Source: Miscanthus floridulus (taxonomy: Eukaryota; Streptophyta; Magnoliopsida; Poales; Poaceae). Taken from it: a DNA stretch of 64,000 nt. The stretch is from contig NC_089589.1 in the NCBI RefSeq assembly GCF_019320115.1, positions 24,185,273 through 24,249,272 on the forward strand, read 5' to 3'. Within the stretch, counting starts at the first letter, position 1. Every line of letters begins with the position of its first letter. Below, piece after piece: positions 44,801-57,645 of this stretch. The position numbers and the translations under genes were made by a program. The notes under the pieces are model-generated. The model did not search any database. It was not told where the DNA came from and was given only the letters and a program-made list of their open reading frames with translations.

Positions 44801-45548
44801 AGATGAGCTACTCCAAAAGGATGCCGAGACCCACCAACAGATCCTTGACCTCCTGGGCAAGGTTGAGAGGGAGAGGGAGCTAAAGCTAGGGGCCGAGGAG
44901 AAGCTCGTGGCCTTGGAGAAGAAGGTGAGCCAAGATGCCACAATGATCGAGCAGCTGCGCAAGGAGCTGGATGAGATGATCCAAACTGTGGAGAGGCTTC
45001 ACTCAAAGCGCGGCGCGGCTCGTGAGGAGCACGATCAGGCTTTTCGGGAGTGCGACTAGGCCTGCCAAGAGCGAGATAATGCACAACAAAAGGTCGGCTC
45101 CCTCTAGGCTGAGCTCGAAAGGGAGACGACCCAGAAGCTGGAGGCCGAGAGCGTTTCTACTGGGCTGGCTGTAGATCTCGCCGAGGTGAGGAGAAATCTT
45201 CAGGCGGTGAGTGACGAGCTCGGTGTCCTAAGTGCTACCCTCGGAGTGGTCTACGATGACCTTCAAGTGGTGCAGTCGGAGGGGACCAGCTCACTCGTAG
45301 CCCGTGCCATCGAGATCACGGCTTGGGTGCATCAACTCGAGAGAAATGCCCTTCGTGTCAGGGCCAATTAGCCCTTTGTGATTGCTCATTCCCATTATGG
45401 GGACAGCATTGATCTGGAGGCGATGAGCCATGGCTACGTGCCCGGTTATGAAGCCCTTGAACTGGAGGAGATGAAAATGGCGGTGGCTCCCCTTTCGCGG
45501 AACCTAGCAGACAAGATTGAAAACATAGTGCTCCCCCAGAGGGGCTAG
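41827..45548 (+). pseudogene. Oppositely transcribed gene of the Tat element (PF04195-like)
   Basis: Runs against gag-pol. A TATAAAA box at 41827-41833 precedes an ATG at 41966 (MDPWCHSDITFTYMEGLI). The following region, through GHKF, HYYMIELQHLSPNR and LCEGFLGISAHFDLW (about 42150-42290), matches the 'putative gypsy type transposon' family found with Tat elements. A one-base shift lies near 42165. Introns are plausible: GTAAGT donor at 42847, and GTGAGT at about 43533 to TTGCAG at about 43611. The second half (44600-45548) is strongly helical (Glu/Ala/Arg-rich coiled coil) and ends at 45546-45548. Maize Grande carries a comparable reverse-strand gene (gene 23). Function is unknown. Confidence 0.7.
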
Positions 45549-46299
45549 TTAGTTAGGTGAATTTAGGCCGTGGAGCCAATAATCTTGTAATGAACAAGTA
45601 TTTTTGTTTTAAACGTTTGTCCTTTTCTAATCATGAAAGGGAGTGTGATGCGAACTAGTGGTGAACAAGTTTTATCTCGAATGTAAAGCGAGTAGGCGCG
45701 ACCTGACCCCTTCCATCATTGATTCTATTCAGCTCGAGCCGGTGAAAAAACTTTGATTATGTCGGGGAGCAAAAGCGCCGTAGCCGCTGGGGCGTAGGTC
45801 TTTTAGCAGTTCACCTGGTTTTACTCATAGTTTGTTTCCACGACTCTTACTTTTTAGGCCTTAATGTAGGAAGGGGTTGGATGCGAGTTTCTAAGTGAGA
45901 GCATTCCCCTGTCAGCCCTCGAGTGAGGCCCGACCCCTGGTCATTTGCAGGGGTTGGGTGTCACTAAGAAACTAGGAAGCGAATTAAAACTGATAAGGAA
46001 GAGTGCTTTTTATTTCAGAAAACATGGTTTTACATAAGTATGTCAATGAATTGGAAAAGAGGTAAGGGTAAAAGCGACGTAGCTGCTCAATGTTCCATGC
46101 GTTGGTAAAGATTTGGCCGTCGATGGTTTTGAGCTTGTCGGAGCACTTCTGCGACGACGTATGGTCCTTCCCATGGCAGCGATAGCTTGCGGTGATCCTT
46201 GTTGCTCTGGACGGGGTGGAGTACTAGGTCTCCGATGTTGAAGGCCTGACCCCGCATGCGACAGTTGTGGTACCAGCGTAATGCTTGCTGGTACTTAGC
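45549..46299. other. Non-coding gap between the Tat pol and its reverse-strand gene
   Basis: No frame of note. The two genes converge here, so it should contain both 3' ends. Short inverted copies of GGGTTGG/CGACCCC occur at 45920-45960. Confidence 0.4.
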
Positions 46300-49200
46300 C
46301 TAGCGGAGGAGGGCTACGTCATGTGCTTCATCGAGCTGATCCATGGCATCTTCGAGGGACGCCTTGGCTCCCTGTTCGTTGTACACCCTAACCCTCGGCG
46401 CCCCATACTCAAGGTTGGTCAGGAGGATGGCCTCGGAGCCGTAGACCATGTAAAAGGGAGTGTATCCCTTAGCCCAGCTAGGGGTTGTCCTTAGGCTCCA
46501 GAGCACTACGGGAAGCTCCACGACCCATCGGCCACCGAACTTATTCAGCCAATTGAAAATCCTAGGCTTGAGGCCTTGTAGGACCATACCATTCACACGC
46601 TTGACTTGCTCGTTCGTATGGGGTGAGTCACGGCGGCCCAATCAATGTGGATATGATGCTCATCGGCAAACTAGAGGAACTTCTTCCTGGTGAACTGCGC
46701 GCCGTTGTCCATGATGATAGAGTTTGGGACTCCAAAATGATGGATAATGTCGAGGAAGAACAGCGTGGCTTGCTCGAATTTGATCACAGAGATCGGTCGA
46801 GCCTCTATCCATTTCATGAACTTGTCTACGGCGATAAGTAGGTGCATGTAGCCCCTGGGCGCTTTTTAAGAGGCCAGACCATATCGATCCCTAGACCGTG
46901 AATGGCCATGTAATGGGGATGGCCTGGAGCGCCTGGGCAGGCAGGTGGGTCTGCCGAGCATAGTACTGGCACCCTTCGTAGGTGCGTACAACTTACTCAG
47001 CGTTAGCTACTGCCATCGGCCAGTAGAAGCCTTGTCAGAATGTGTTTCCGACCAAGGTTCTAGTCATGGCATGGTGCCCGCAAACCCCGCCATGGATGTC
47101 GTCCAGCAGCTGCTTCCCTTGTTTGATCAGGATACAGCGCTGCAGGATCCTGATGTGGATGCTTTTGTAGAGTTCTTCCTTGATGACAAACAACTTAGCA
47201 TGGCGCGTGAGCCGCCGAGCTTCCATCTTGTCCGCTGGCAACACCTCCTGAGGAGGTAGTCGAGGTAAGACATTCTCCAATCGGCAGGAGGGTCGAGCTC
47301 TGCCACTGGGTTGGTGTCAATCTCCATCACCAGACCTTCATGGACCTCCATAGCTTCAAGGTCGGACGGGGCCGATGGAGGGCCGGCTCCCAAGCCTGGC
47401 GCGGACAGCGCGTTGTCGGCACCAGCCCTCGAGCCTAGGCCAAAGGGGGCGGAAGAGGTCATCGGCTGCCCAGCCCTCGAGCCCTGGGCTGAGGGGTGAG
47501 GTGAAGTTGTTCGTCGCCTAGTCCTTGGGTCTGAGACTAGCGGCTTGCCACCAGCCTACCCTGGCTCTTCGTATTGCACTGAGGGTTTGTTTTGATCGCT
47601 AGAAAAGACACCAGTCGGGACTAGCTCTTGGTTGGACGCCATTTTTGCCAGCTCGTCAGCTGCCTCGTTGAGCCATCAGGGGATGTGGTTGAGCTCAAGG
47701 TCGTTGAACTTGTCCTCCAGCTTGTGGACCTCCTAGTAGTACGTGGCCATCTTGAGGTTGTGGCAGCTTGACTCCTTCATGACCTGGTTGATGACTAGCT
47801 AGGAGTCACCCTGGACATCAAGCCATCGGATACCCAACTCTATCACGATGCGCAGACCATTGACAAGAGCCTCGTACTCTGCCACGTTGCTTGACGCAGG
47901 AAAGTGGAGGCGGACCATGTACTTCATGCGCACCCCAAGGGGCGAAAGACTAGCCCAACGCTGGCGCCCTTCTTCATTAGTGAACCGACAAAATACATAG
48001 TCCAGTGCTCTTGATCAACGATCGCCGTTTTCATTTGGATCTCGGTCCATTCTGCTACGAAGTCGGCCAGCGCCTAGGACTTGATGGTGGTCCATGGGAC
48101 ATACGAGATGCCTTGTCCCATCATTTCAAGAGCCCACTTGGTGATTCTTCCCGTCGCATCCTGGTTCTGGACAATCTCACCGAGAGGAAAGGATGTCACC
48201 ACCGTCACTGGGTGTGACTCGATGTAGTGGCACAATTTTTGCTTGGTGATGAGGACGGCGTAGAGGAGCTTTTGGATCTAGGGATAGTGGGTCTTGGAGT
48301 CAGACAAGACCTCACTGATAAAGTATACGGGACATTGTACATTGAGGGCATGGCCCTCTTCCTCTCGCTCAACCACCAGTGCGTCACTGACCGCCTGCGT
48401 GGTGGCCACGATGTAGAGTAGGAGAGGCTCCCTGATGGTCGAGGGTACCAGGACTGAGGAACTCGTTAGGAGCCCCTTGAGCTTGCCAAGTGCCTCCTGG
48501 ACATCGGGCGTCCATTCGAAGCAGTTGGCTTTCTTCTGGAGTCGATAAAGGGGAGTCCCCATTCGCCGAGGCATGAGATGAAGCGACTGAGTGCGGCGAG
48601 GCACCCTATGATCTGCTATGCCCCCTTTATGTTCTGTATTGGGCCCATTCTCAGTGATGGCTGAGATTTTTTCTAGGTTGGCTTCGATGCCGCGTTCAGA
48701 AACGATGAACCCATGAAGCATACCCCTTGGAACGCCGAAGGCGCATTTTTTGGGGTTGAGTTTGATGCCATTCGCTCGGAGTTTTGTGAAGGTTAACTCA
48801 AGGTCGGTTACAAGCTCGTCAGTGCGTTTGGATTTGACTACGATGTCATCCATGTAAGCCTCAAGTGGTTCAACCGATGAGGTTACCGAAACACTTGAGC
48901 ATGCAACGCTGATATGTAGCCCCACATTTTTTCAGACCAAATGGCATCGTGATGTAGCAGTATGATCCAAAGGGGGTGATGAAAAGAAGTTGCTAGCTGG
49001 TTGGACTCCTTCATTATGATCTGATGGTACCCGGAGTATGCATCAAGGAAGCAGAGGGTTTTGTACCCTGAGGTCAAGTCGACTACTTGATCTATGCGTG
49101 AAAAAGGAAATGGATCCTTTGGGCATGCTTTGTTGAGACCTGTGTAATCAACACACATTCACCATTTCCCATTCTTTTTCCTTACAAGGATAGGATTGGG

Positions 49201-50274
49201 TAACCACTCAGGATGATACACTTTCTTGATGAATCCGGCCGCCAAAAGCTTCACAATCTCCTCGCCGATGCCTCTGCACTTCTCCTTGTCGAAGCGGCGC
49301 ATTCATTGCTTCACCGGCTTGGAATCCGGCCTAATCTTTAAGGCATGCTTAGTGACTTACCTCGGAATGCCCAGCATGTTCGAGGGTTTCCACGCAAAGA
49401 TATCTCTATTGGCGCGGAGGAAGTTGACGAGCGTGCTTTCCTATTTGGAGGAAAGCGTGGTGCCAATCTAGAGCACCTTGTCATCAGGGTTGCTAGGGTC
49501 CACGAGGATCTCCTTGATGCCTTCAGCAGGCTCAAAGGACCTAGCCGATCACTTGGAGTCCAAGGGCTCCTCAAAGGTCCTATCCGGGATTGTCGTGAGC
49601 TCGGTGGAGGCGATGATTGCAGCAGCGTGCTCGCAGCACTCCACCTCGTACTTGTAGGCACGTTGGAAAGAAGTGCCAACGGTGATGACCCCTCATGGGC
49701 CTAGCATCTTCAGCTTCAGGTAGGTGTAGTTGGGGACGGCCATGAGCTTCGTGTAACATGGCCGCCCGAGGATCGCGTGGTAGGTCCCGTGCAACCCAAC
49801 CACTTCGAACATAAGGGTCTCCATCCTGTAGTTAGTCAGATTCCCAAAGGTGACATGCAGATCGATCTGCCCGAGCGGCATGGCCTGTTTCCCTAGCATG
49901 ATGCCATGGAAAGGCACCCTGGTCGGTCGGACGCATGATCGGTCAACGCCCATGGCGTCGAGCGTCTCGGCGTATAGGATGTTGAGGCCGCTGCCGCCGT
50001 CCATCAGTACCTTGGTAAGCTGCTTCTTGCTAATGGTCAGGTCGACGACGAGCGGGTAACATCCCCGGCTGGGGGATGTTGTCGGGGTGGTTGATCCGGT
50101 CAAAAGTGATGGCAGACTCTGACTATCGAAGGAAGGCGGGCATGGTGGGCTCGGTATGTAAACCTCACGGCGCGCCAACTTTTGCCAGCATTTGGAGTCG
50201 TAGGCCGCCGACCCCCCAAAGATCATGACGGCATCCGTCGGGGGTTGGGAAACCGTCATCCTTCCCACCGGCAT
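46300..50274 (-). pseudogene. pol of the Tat element: protease, RT, RNase H, integrase
   Basis: Protease in 49693-50274 has VLMDGGSGLNILY, the Tat/Athila-type active site with GG in place of SG. RT spans 49158-48278: MCVDYTGLNKACPKD, LDAYSGYHQI and the catalytic YMDDIVVKS at about 48855. RNase H and linker lie at about 48270-47300. Integrase: zinc-binding HGGVCGHHAMTRTL at about 47090, core downstream, and the C-terminal part at 46641-46300 (NEQVKRVNGMVLQGLK, with P replaced in the usual PQANG-type context). Stops and frameshifts separate every block, so no polyprotein can be made. Confidence 0.85.
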
Positions 50275-50299
50275 CGTCCACCATCGGCTTGGGGTCCTT

Positions 50300-52400
50300 T
50301 TTTGGGCTCTCCTTTGCTGGCGCCACTAGACAAGAACCGCTTCATGAGGGCATAGTCCTTGTACAAGTGCTTGATGGGGAAGGTGTCGTTTGGGCACGGT
50401 CCTTCAAGCAGCTTCTTGAAGTGGTCGGGGGTGCCCTCGGCGGGCTTCTGACCCCCCTTAGATCGGCAGCGGCCATGAGTGAGCTCTCATGACACTATTT
50501 GTTCTTCTTCTTATGGGGACGGTTGGAGGCGCCCTCACCGGTGTCGTTGTCCCGCTTTGCCTTGCCTTGGAGCGGTCGAAGATAGCTCCGATTGCCTCTT
50601 TGCCTGAGGCATGGCTGGTGGCGATGTCAAGGAGCTCCTTGGTGGTCCTCGGACCCTTGCGACCCAACTTGTGGACCAGGGACACGTAGGTGGTCCTAGA
50701 CAGGAAGGCCCTGATGACATCGGCATCGGCGAAGTCAGGCAGCTCGTTGCACTACCGAGAGAAGTGCCAGATGTACTCTAGGGTTTTTAAGGTCCTCCAG
50801 ACGTCTGCCGGTAGTTTTTGAGGTCCCATGGGTTTTCAGGGCATGCATAGGTGCCCTAGAAGTTGCCCACAAAAATCTCCTTTAGGTTCACCCAACTGTG
50901 GATGTGGTTGGACAGAAGGTGCTCTAGCCATGTTCGTGCCGAGTCGATGAGGAATAGGGAGAGATTGCAGATAATGAAGTTGTCACTATCCACGCCATCG
51001 GCCTGGCAAGCGAGACGATAGTCCTCGAGCCACAGCGCGGGGTTTGTTTTCCCGGTGTACTTTGGGACGTTGGTCAGTGGCCAGTACTGTGGTAGGAAGG
51101 GCGCGTTGAGGATGTGGCGACCAAAAGCCTGAGGCCCCGGTAGGTCAGGGCTTGGACTCTGATCCTCAGCGCTGTCGTAGTGCCCACCGCATCAAGGGTG
51201 GTAGCCACGGCTGGCCCCATCCCTTTTGCCACCATGGGTACACCTGCGGGCGTTTAGGGTGTCGCGGGCGTTGCGGTTATGGCTGAGGCATTCGTGCACC
51301 AGGACCGTAACCCGCCTCGCGTCGTCGCATGGTGCTTGGTGGATGGAAACATCCTTGTCGTGCTGCCCTGAGGGTGCGCACTGGCCGATGTCGAGCTTGC
51401 GTTGTTGGGACAGCGAGCTCTCCGCTGTTGTACCGTGGCAAGCTCATGTAACATGTGGATCTCTCGGTGAGTCTGATGATCCTCTAGCATCACAGGCTCA
51501 GGGAGCCCTTGAAGCAAGGTTGCCATGGCCACTATGTTCTAGCTCATGTGGGCGAAATGTGGGAGGCCCCCGTCATCCTCGATGATCCTCTGGTTCACCT
51601 CGTGGGCCCTGGCGTGTGCGCATCCATCGTCTCCTCATCGAGCAATCTCTTGCTAGAGCTCCATACATTCTTGCTTGAGATGGAGCCGTGCCTCCTTGAG
51701 CTCCTGGCGCCGCACACACAATTGCTCCTCCTACATGTGTAGCAAAGCCCCCATGCCTTTGTCGTCGTCATCATCACGGGGCAGATCAGCCGCCTCATGG
51801 ACTCTTTCGGCGCATCCTTCGGGAGTCTCTGCCATGAAGCACTCCCATGAGGGGTGATGGCTTCCCCAACTGGAGTCAGTGCCAGAAAAAGATTCTGAGT
51901 CCCCCATGAGAAGGTCATGGAGTGATTCTATGACATACTCCGCTGCTCCTATGAACGCGTCGTTCGTAGGGGATGGGCGGAAGCGTTGTGCCATGAGGTG
52001 GCCCGCAGCCCACGCAGCATTGCGTAGGCGAAAAGGGAACGCCATCGTGGCTCCTCCAGTGAGTTGTGCCATGATGCTGGTGTAGGAGAAGGCAAGGCAG
52101 CGCAGGTCCTCCCAAGATGGTCGGGGTCCCAGGAAGGCGGCGAGCTGGCGGTCTAGCCTCCCATAGTTGAAGTCGAGGAGTTGGTCGCTCCCAAGGACGC
52201 AATCCTCCGGTGTGTCCAGCCACAGCTCCTCGAATGCCTCATCGATCGTGTCGAGGCTGGTGGAGTGAAGAAGCCAGATGATGGCAGGAGCCTGTGCCAA
52301 CTCTCCCTCTACCGTGATGACAAAGTTTAGGCTCCTGAAACTCACATGCACGCCCAGGACTCAGCTGATGCCATGGTTGACCATCCGAAGCCTGGAGATA
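50300..52400 (-). pseudogene. gag of the Tat element
   Basis: The best-preserved block is 51731-52351 (206 codons, ending in an acidic DLPRDDDDDKG tail). The capsid-type region, with stops and shifts, follows at 51100-50700. The 3' part near 50700-50450 (VHKLGRKGPRTTKELLDIA) resembles the region before the zinc knuckle in Tat gags. I see no intact CCHC knuckle. Confidence 0.6.
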
Positions 52401-52423
52401 ACATCGAGACACGCAAAAGGCCC

Positions 52424-52440
52424 CTACCTGGCGCACCAAC
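52424..52440 (-). other. Primer-binding site of the Tat element
   Basis: On the minus strand GGTGCGCCAGGTAGGGG directly follows the 5' LTR; this sequence is characteristic of Tat/RIRE2-type elements and differs from the tRNA-Met sites of the other elements here. Confidence 0.7.
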
Positions 52441-53448
52441 TATCGGTGTTCCGAGTTACCGACTAGCAAATCTCTAATATTGCATGCCTGACTCGGATGG
52501 TGTGCTTAGAGGACACGATGTTTATACTGGTTTAGGTGGAAAGTCCCTATGTCCAGTTCGTCGATGTTGCTCGTATTACTAGCACTTGAAGTTTGAAGTA
52601 GGGGTTACAAACGGGCAAGAGAGGGATGGGATCCCAAGTCTCTGGTGTGTGTGTGGGTTGCTAAGATGCATCGTGTGTGTGTGTTCAGCCATATCTCTTT
52701 TTTTACAGCCCTTTCATGGGGCATCCTACTTCCCCTTTTATAGTCCAAGGGGAAGAGCAAATTACCAAGGAGAGAGAGATAGAGGGGAAAAGTCAAGGGG
52801 AAGAAGGCCCTTGGACCACTAGGCCTTTCTTCCCCTTTATGTAGGTCCCGCTGGCACTGCAGAAGGTGACAAGGATAGCTCCATGCTGGATGCCTGATCA
52901 TCGCTGATGCCACGCCCTAGCGTTGTCAGCGGGTCGTGGCGTCCCATCCCATCCCAGCGGGTGACGCGGCGGACCAGCGCTCTGGTCAGCGACCGTATAG
53001 GGAGTAGGCAGCATAGTGACCACGCGTCAGTCACTGTTGGTGGTGTGAATTCCCTAGAGTGACATGTCGCAGGCATGGGTCATGATGAGATGTGCACGCT
53101 CCCTGCACGGTGCCAGAAGTTTGACCTTTGGGTTGTACTTTCTACCCCATAGTGGTTGGCGGCGGTATGGGCTTCCGTCGGGAGCCACGCCTGAGGGGTC
53201 GGGTGAGGCAGAGTTCCTGACCCAGAGGCTGGGTGAGGCGAAGCTCCCAACCCAGGGGTCGGGCGAGATGGATTCCCCGATCTAGAGGTCAGGTGAGGCG
53301 AAGCCCCTAACCCAAAGGTCGGGCGAGCTAGAGCTCATGCGCCTGGGGGTCGGTTGGAGCTGTGGTTGTGCACTTGACTGCTTGGGTGAATCAATGTTGA
53401 TGATCATTAGCTCCTCCTCTTCGGGTACCCTGCTATTGGTCCCCGACA
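52441..53448 (-). repeat. 5' LTR of the Tat element
   Basis: Starts TGTCGGGGACCAATAGCAG at 53448 (minus strand) and ends CACCGATA at 52441, where a TA replaces the usual CA. Direct repeats of the GGTCGGGCGAGG type lie at 53190-53330. Confidence 0.8.
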
Positions 53449-54245
53449 GTTCTTGCTGTGGTTTTCTTGTTACTCTTGGTGGTTGCCACCACCTAGATGG
53501 CTTGAAGCAACGGTGGAGGTTCGACATGTGTTGGTGATTGTTCGTGGCCGCCTCTAGTGGATTGTGAGGGGTTCTTGTGCCTTCCCCATGGGAGATTTGC
53601 GAAAGGTGTGGATTGCTCGTGACTTGTGTACCCTCATCTTGTGTTGGTTGTGTGGCACCCTCTGTGGGTTAGGCGTGTGATGCCTATAAGCCCGTGAACC
53701 TCCAAGTGAGTGAGTTGTCACAACGAGGACTAGCTTGCCGGCAAGCAAGTGAACCTCGAGAGAAAAATTGTATGTCAATTGTCTCTCATTAGTTTTCTTG
53801 GTATTCATTGATTGACACATCGCTTGCCCGGCTTGGTATAACCCACTCTACCCTCTCTTGTATTACATTTGTAGTATTCTTGTGTAGTGGTAGTTATACT
53901 CTTGTGTAGCTTGTTAGCTAGAGTAGTTTTGCTTAGTTGTAATTAGTCCCTGTTAGCTCTCTAGCTAGTTTGTGTGCCATAGAATTGATAGGATACTAGA
54001 ATTATGGTAGGTGCCTTTTGAGTAGAGCTCGAGCAAAAAGCATATACACCGTTTAATTAACTAACAAGTTGCTCTAATGTTTTGTAGAAATTTTTATTAG
54101 ACTATTCACCCCTCTAGATATTAGGACTTTTTAAGTGGTATCAGAGCCGTGATCACCGTTGATTAAGGCTTAACAACCTACGGTGTCAAGATGGCTCAAA
54201 TCAACCATGTGGGGAAGCCACCACACTTTGACCATATAGGACCTT
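53449..54245 (+). mobile_element. SIRE-type copia LTR end, PBS and start of gag
   Basis: The LTR ends with a CACCCCTCTAG-containing tail near 54110. Bases 54136-54147 (TGGTATCAGAGC) are a primer-binding site for initiator tRNA-Met. At 54191 an ATG opens a gag-like start, MAQINHVGKPPHFDHI, lost after about 54245 where gypsy LTR sequence returns. All remaining gag-pol and the second LTR are gone. Confidence 0.65.
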
Positions 54246-54396
54246 TCACCATGGTCGAGCTCCAAGCTCCCGGACAAGCACGTGGATAAGGGCGAGCTGT
54301 GCTGAACCGCCATGGCAGTTCAAACACGGGCACGGCGGCCAAAATATCTCCAACGGTCGGGAGATATTTCTCCCACCGGCGCCACCATGGCTGGCC

Positions 54397-54405
54397 TATA
54401 AATAG
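54397..54405 (+). promoter_or_regulatory. TATA box of the gypsy solo LTR
   Basis: TATAAATAG preceded by GC-rich U3 and followed about 60 bp later by a CT-rich leader, as in promoters of grass chromovirus LTRs. Confidence 0.5.
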
Positions 54406-56942
54406 GCCCGGGCGGTGACGCTCCGGCCACACCACCACCACTAATAGCTCCGCCACTAGCTACAACATACCATCTCCCCCTCCATTCCTCCTCTCCTCCT
54501 CTCTTCCGAGCTCTAGGCTCGTTTTCCCGAAATCGGTTCCGTCGTCGCCATTGGAGCCGCCTCCTTCTCTCTTCTTCCTCGTCGCATCTCTGGTCGATTG
54601 GAGTTGTAAGTGAGCCCTAGAGCCCCTCCCCACCTTCTCCCCTACCGATTTTCCTCTCTCTCTCCCTCTATGTCATGCTATCCCCGAGCACCGAGCTTCG
54701 CCGAGCCACCATGATCGCCGGTTGACCGACGACAAGGCTCGGCTTGGCTCCCCGACCCCTCTAGCACCCTCACTGCACCCTCGCACCCACATACACGTAC
54801 TAAGCTAGTTAGGGATAGGGCCCCTAAGCCCTCACCCACTACACAGCGCCACCGCAGGAACTCCGGCGTGTAGCCATGGATGCCTCGGGTGCCCGCCATC
54901 GCTGCCAACGACGCCCAGGACTATGACATGACACCCCGAGCACCGTCCACCACTCCACCATCTACACTAGGGCTCAACATCGTCGGCGTAATGAACTCTG
55001 ATGAAGTCAAGCACTCCTCTATTCTAACGCCGCGCCGACCACCGCCGTCCGACCACCATTTCCCCCTCCCCCTCCTTCCCTCACTATCGCATGGGACCAA
55101 ACGGTGATGCCGTCCCCGTCACCACTTCGTCCCATCCGTCACCCACTCCCTCTCTCACTTTCTTCGATAGGTGGGCCCAAGGCCGCAACGCCGTCGCCGG
55201 CTAACGGCCAAGCTGGCCCACGCGTCAACGATGCCCCGCCGCTGACCCCACTGGCCCATATGTCACACACACACCACACTCATAGCACAACGCATAGTGA
55301 AATTGCTAAGGGTACCCGGTTAGTGTACACAGGAGGCTATAAATCCTATTTCCTAGCTTAGAAAAATTCCTAGAAAATTTGTAAATAAACAAAATACACC
55401 CAAGAACCTACCCATAATATTTTCACCTATTTTACATTCACCAAAAATGTATATAAAATTCTATTTAAATCTCAAACTATATATTAAACTTCTAAAATCT
55501 ATATCTTCTCCATCCTAACTCCGTTTTACGTGAAACCACTCCCAAAATTCTTATAAAATCAAGCTCTATTTATTCCACCTAGAACCACCATATTGTTATA
55601 TGCTTGTCTTGTGTTGCTTGTTTCATGTTTGTATTTAGCGGTAGATATTTATTAAACGCCGACCGACAGAAGACGGCGAAAACCTAGAAAACGAGGATCC
55701 AGACTACGTAGACGATCTGGAAGGAGACAACAACGAAGGCAAGTCCTAGCTACCCCTATCACCACCACTACATCTTGCCACCACCACCATAAACCCTCTG
55801 CTCTCCACCTCCACCAATTAATTAATAAACTCAACTAATATTATTTATCCTTGTAAATATATGAATTATGAGCTCGATTATTATGAAGTAAACTTTGATG
55901 ACATGATAAAGTTTAATTTGGTACCTCATGAGCTCTACGATATGAATGAACCTAAGGATAATAATGGTGATAACATGGATATGGTAAACCTAAACTTATC
56001 GACAAGGGGCGAGTGAGGGGTAACTTATGTGGTATAAGTTACCTTGGCAGGATCGCCTAGTGAGGGTTCCTGTTGCGAGATACTTGCCTCAGTCACATAA
56101 TGACTGTTCATAGGCCATCTCGCCTAGCTAGATATCCGTACAGCCACATGTCTATATGGGTAGGCTTGATCCCACACCCCGTTAGATAGAAGTATAATTT
56201 CTACTAGGAGGCCGGAGTGGCAACGGAATATCAGGAGAAGACACGTATGCTAAGCAATCTTCCGTGGTCCGGTTGGCATGGTTACTAAGTAATCTTCCAT
56301 GTAAAGCTCCTTGATTTGGCCATGTTCGAGCCCTTACTTATTATTAAATGGATGATATGGTATCATCCGGATTATTGAATTGGATGTTGTATGATCATCC
56401 AAGCTTTGTGTTTTCCAACCACTCAGAAGCCATGGTAGAGTTATATGGACGTCTAAGGTCACGTACTTTTGGGTACGGGGTCACGTTAGGCCTATCCTGT
56501 CCACTGATCATGTGCCTATCATGTGGGGAAAAGTGTACACCCTCTACAGAGCGTATTGAATCTATTCGATTAGCCATGTCGTTGGAATGGAGAACTGCTG
56601 GGATGAGATCACTTATGATTAGATTTACTTTTATGTGTAATGAAACAGTGCTAATGTAATTAAGGAATCTTATTACTAACCCGGGAACTGGCGAGAATGG
56701 TAATACTCTCCCAGGGACCAACCTTATATTCAACTGAACTATACCACCTCACTATCTCCGCCTCCACCATCACCTACCATCCACCACTCCACCAAGCCTT
56801 CACCATCCACTCCACCAAACCCTATGGTTAGGGCTTGCTGAGTATGTTTGTACTCACCCGTTGTTGACTCACATATTTCGATGCTGAGGAAGATTTCAAC
56901 TTCGACGAAGAGCCATACCACGACGAATAGGAAGGAGTCTTA

Positions 56943-57328
56943 GGGCGTGATTGGTAGGCCGAATCGGACCGTCCCCGCACCGTTTTGATGTCTGACCTCA
57001 TTCATGCGATGTGTTTGGTTGTCCTCCTCACACCTTTCGCATGTATCCTTTCATTCATCTGCCCTCCTCCATCCCGCATGACTTCATCTTCTCAATTTCA
57101 ACTTCTCTCTCCATACAGGATGGCTTGATTCAGGCATGGCGCAGGGACCCATGTGTCATACACTCAAAACTCTCATCCATGCATGCAACCAAACGAGATC
57201 TCGTCTCATACTGGACCAACAACAAAGACAACCAAACACGATTGAGTGCATGGTTTGAGCATGCATCTCACCATCCTGGACCGGCTCTCCATCCCAGCTC
57301 CCCCTCACCAAAGCAACCAATCACGCCC
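56943..57328. mobile_element. Tourist-like MITE (PIF/Harbinger), TSD TTA
   Basis: Terminal inverted repeats GGGCGTGATTGGT at the left and ACCAATCACGCCC at the right are flanked by TTA at 56940-56942 and 57329-57331. Length 386 bp, no coding capacity. The termini and the TTA duplication are those of Tourist elements. It lies in the 3' part of the gypsy solo LTR. Confidence 0.88.
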
Positions 57329-57645
57329 TTAGTACCTAGGGATTCGACCACGCTCAAATATGCATGTGGTTTAGAGTGTCACTTCGCTATAGAGTATCGC
57401 CATAGTAGTACCACCCCATCGTAATAAATGCCGCTTCACGGCAATGGAACCCTGCTAGTAATGTAAAGTCTATGGCTATGCCCTCTGGGCCACTATTGTA
57501 ACACCTTATTTCTAGATATCAATAAAAGTTCGGTATTTTACTATAAAACCGTGTGCCATTTCTGTTGTTTGTGCGTACTTGTGCGTGATCCTGACGCAAG
57601 TACAGATGCACCAAAGGACTCTCAAAATGAGGGGCCAACATTCTT

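Larger units (their letters stand above)
40264..53448 (-). mobile_element. Tat-lineage Ty3/gypsy element with truncated 3' LTR
   Basis: In element orientation: a 1.0 kb 5' LTR (53448-52441), PBS, gag, protease, RT, RNase H and integrase down to about 46300. A gene on the opposite strand (41827-45548) follows, then the polypurine tract and a 3' LTR that keeps only its first 534 bp. The LTR start TGTCGGGGACCAATAGC and the PBS are typical of Tat/RIRE2-type elements. It sits in the SIRE-type LTR; flanks (ATGAG and GTTCT) do not match because of the deletion at 40264. All pol frames are broken. Confidence 0.88.
54246..57640 (+). mobile_element. Gypsy solo LTR, remainder
   Basis: Resumes after the copia fragment with the rest of U3, a TATAAATAG box at 54397-54405, a CT-rich leader and a long AT-rich part. 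AATAAAAGTTCGG near 57521 is a plausible polyadenylation site. It ends in CA at 57640, followed by TTCTT. Without nested DNA the LTR is about 3.5 kb. No PBS, internal region or second LTR follows, so it is a solo LTR. Frames inside it are not genes. Confidence 0.75.

Noticed and set aside
53035..53060. A primer-binding site next to 53060, if the Tat LTR were only 389 bp
   Set aside because: No tRNA-complementary sequence is there; a proper site lies at 52424-52440, so the 5' LTR is about 1.0 kb and the 3' LTR is truncated.
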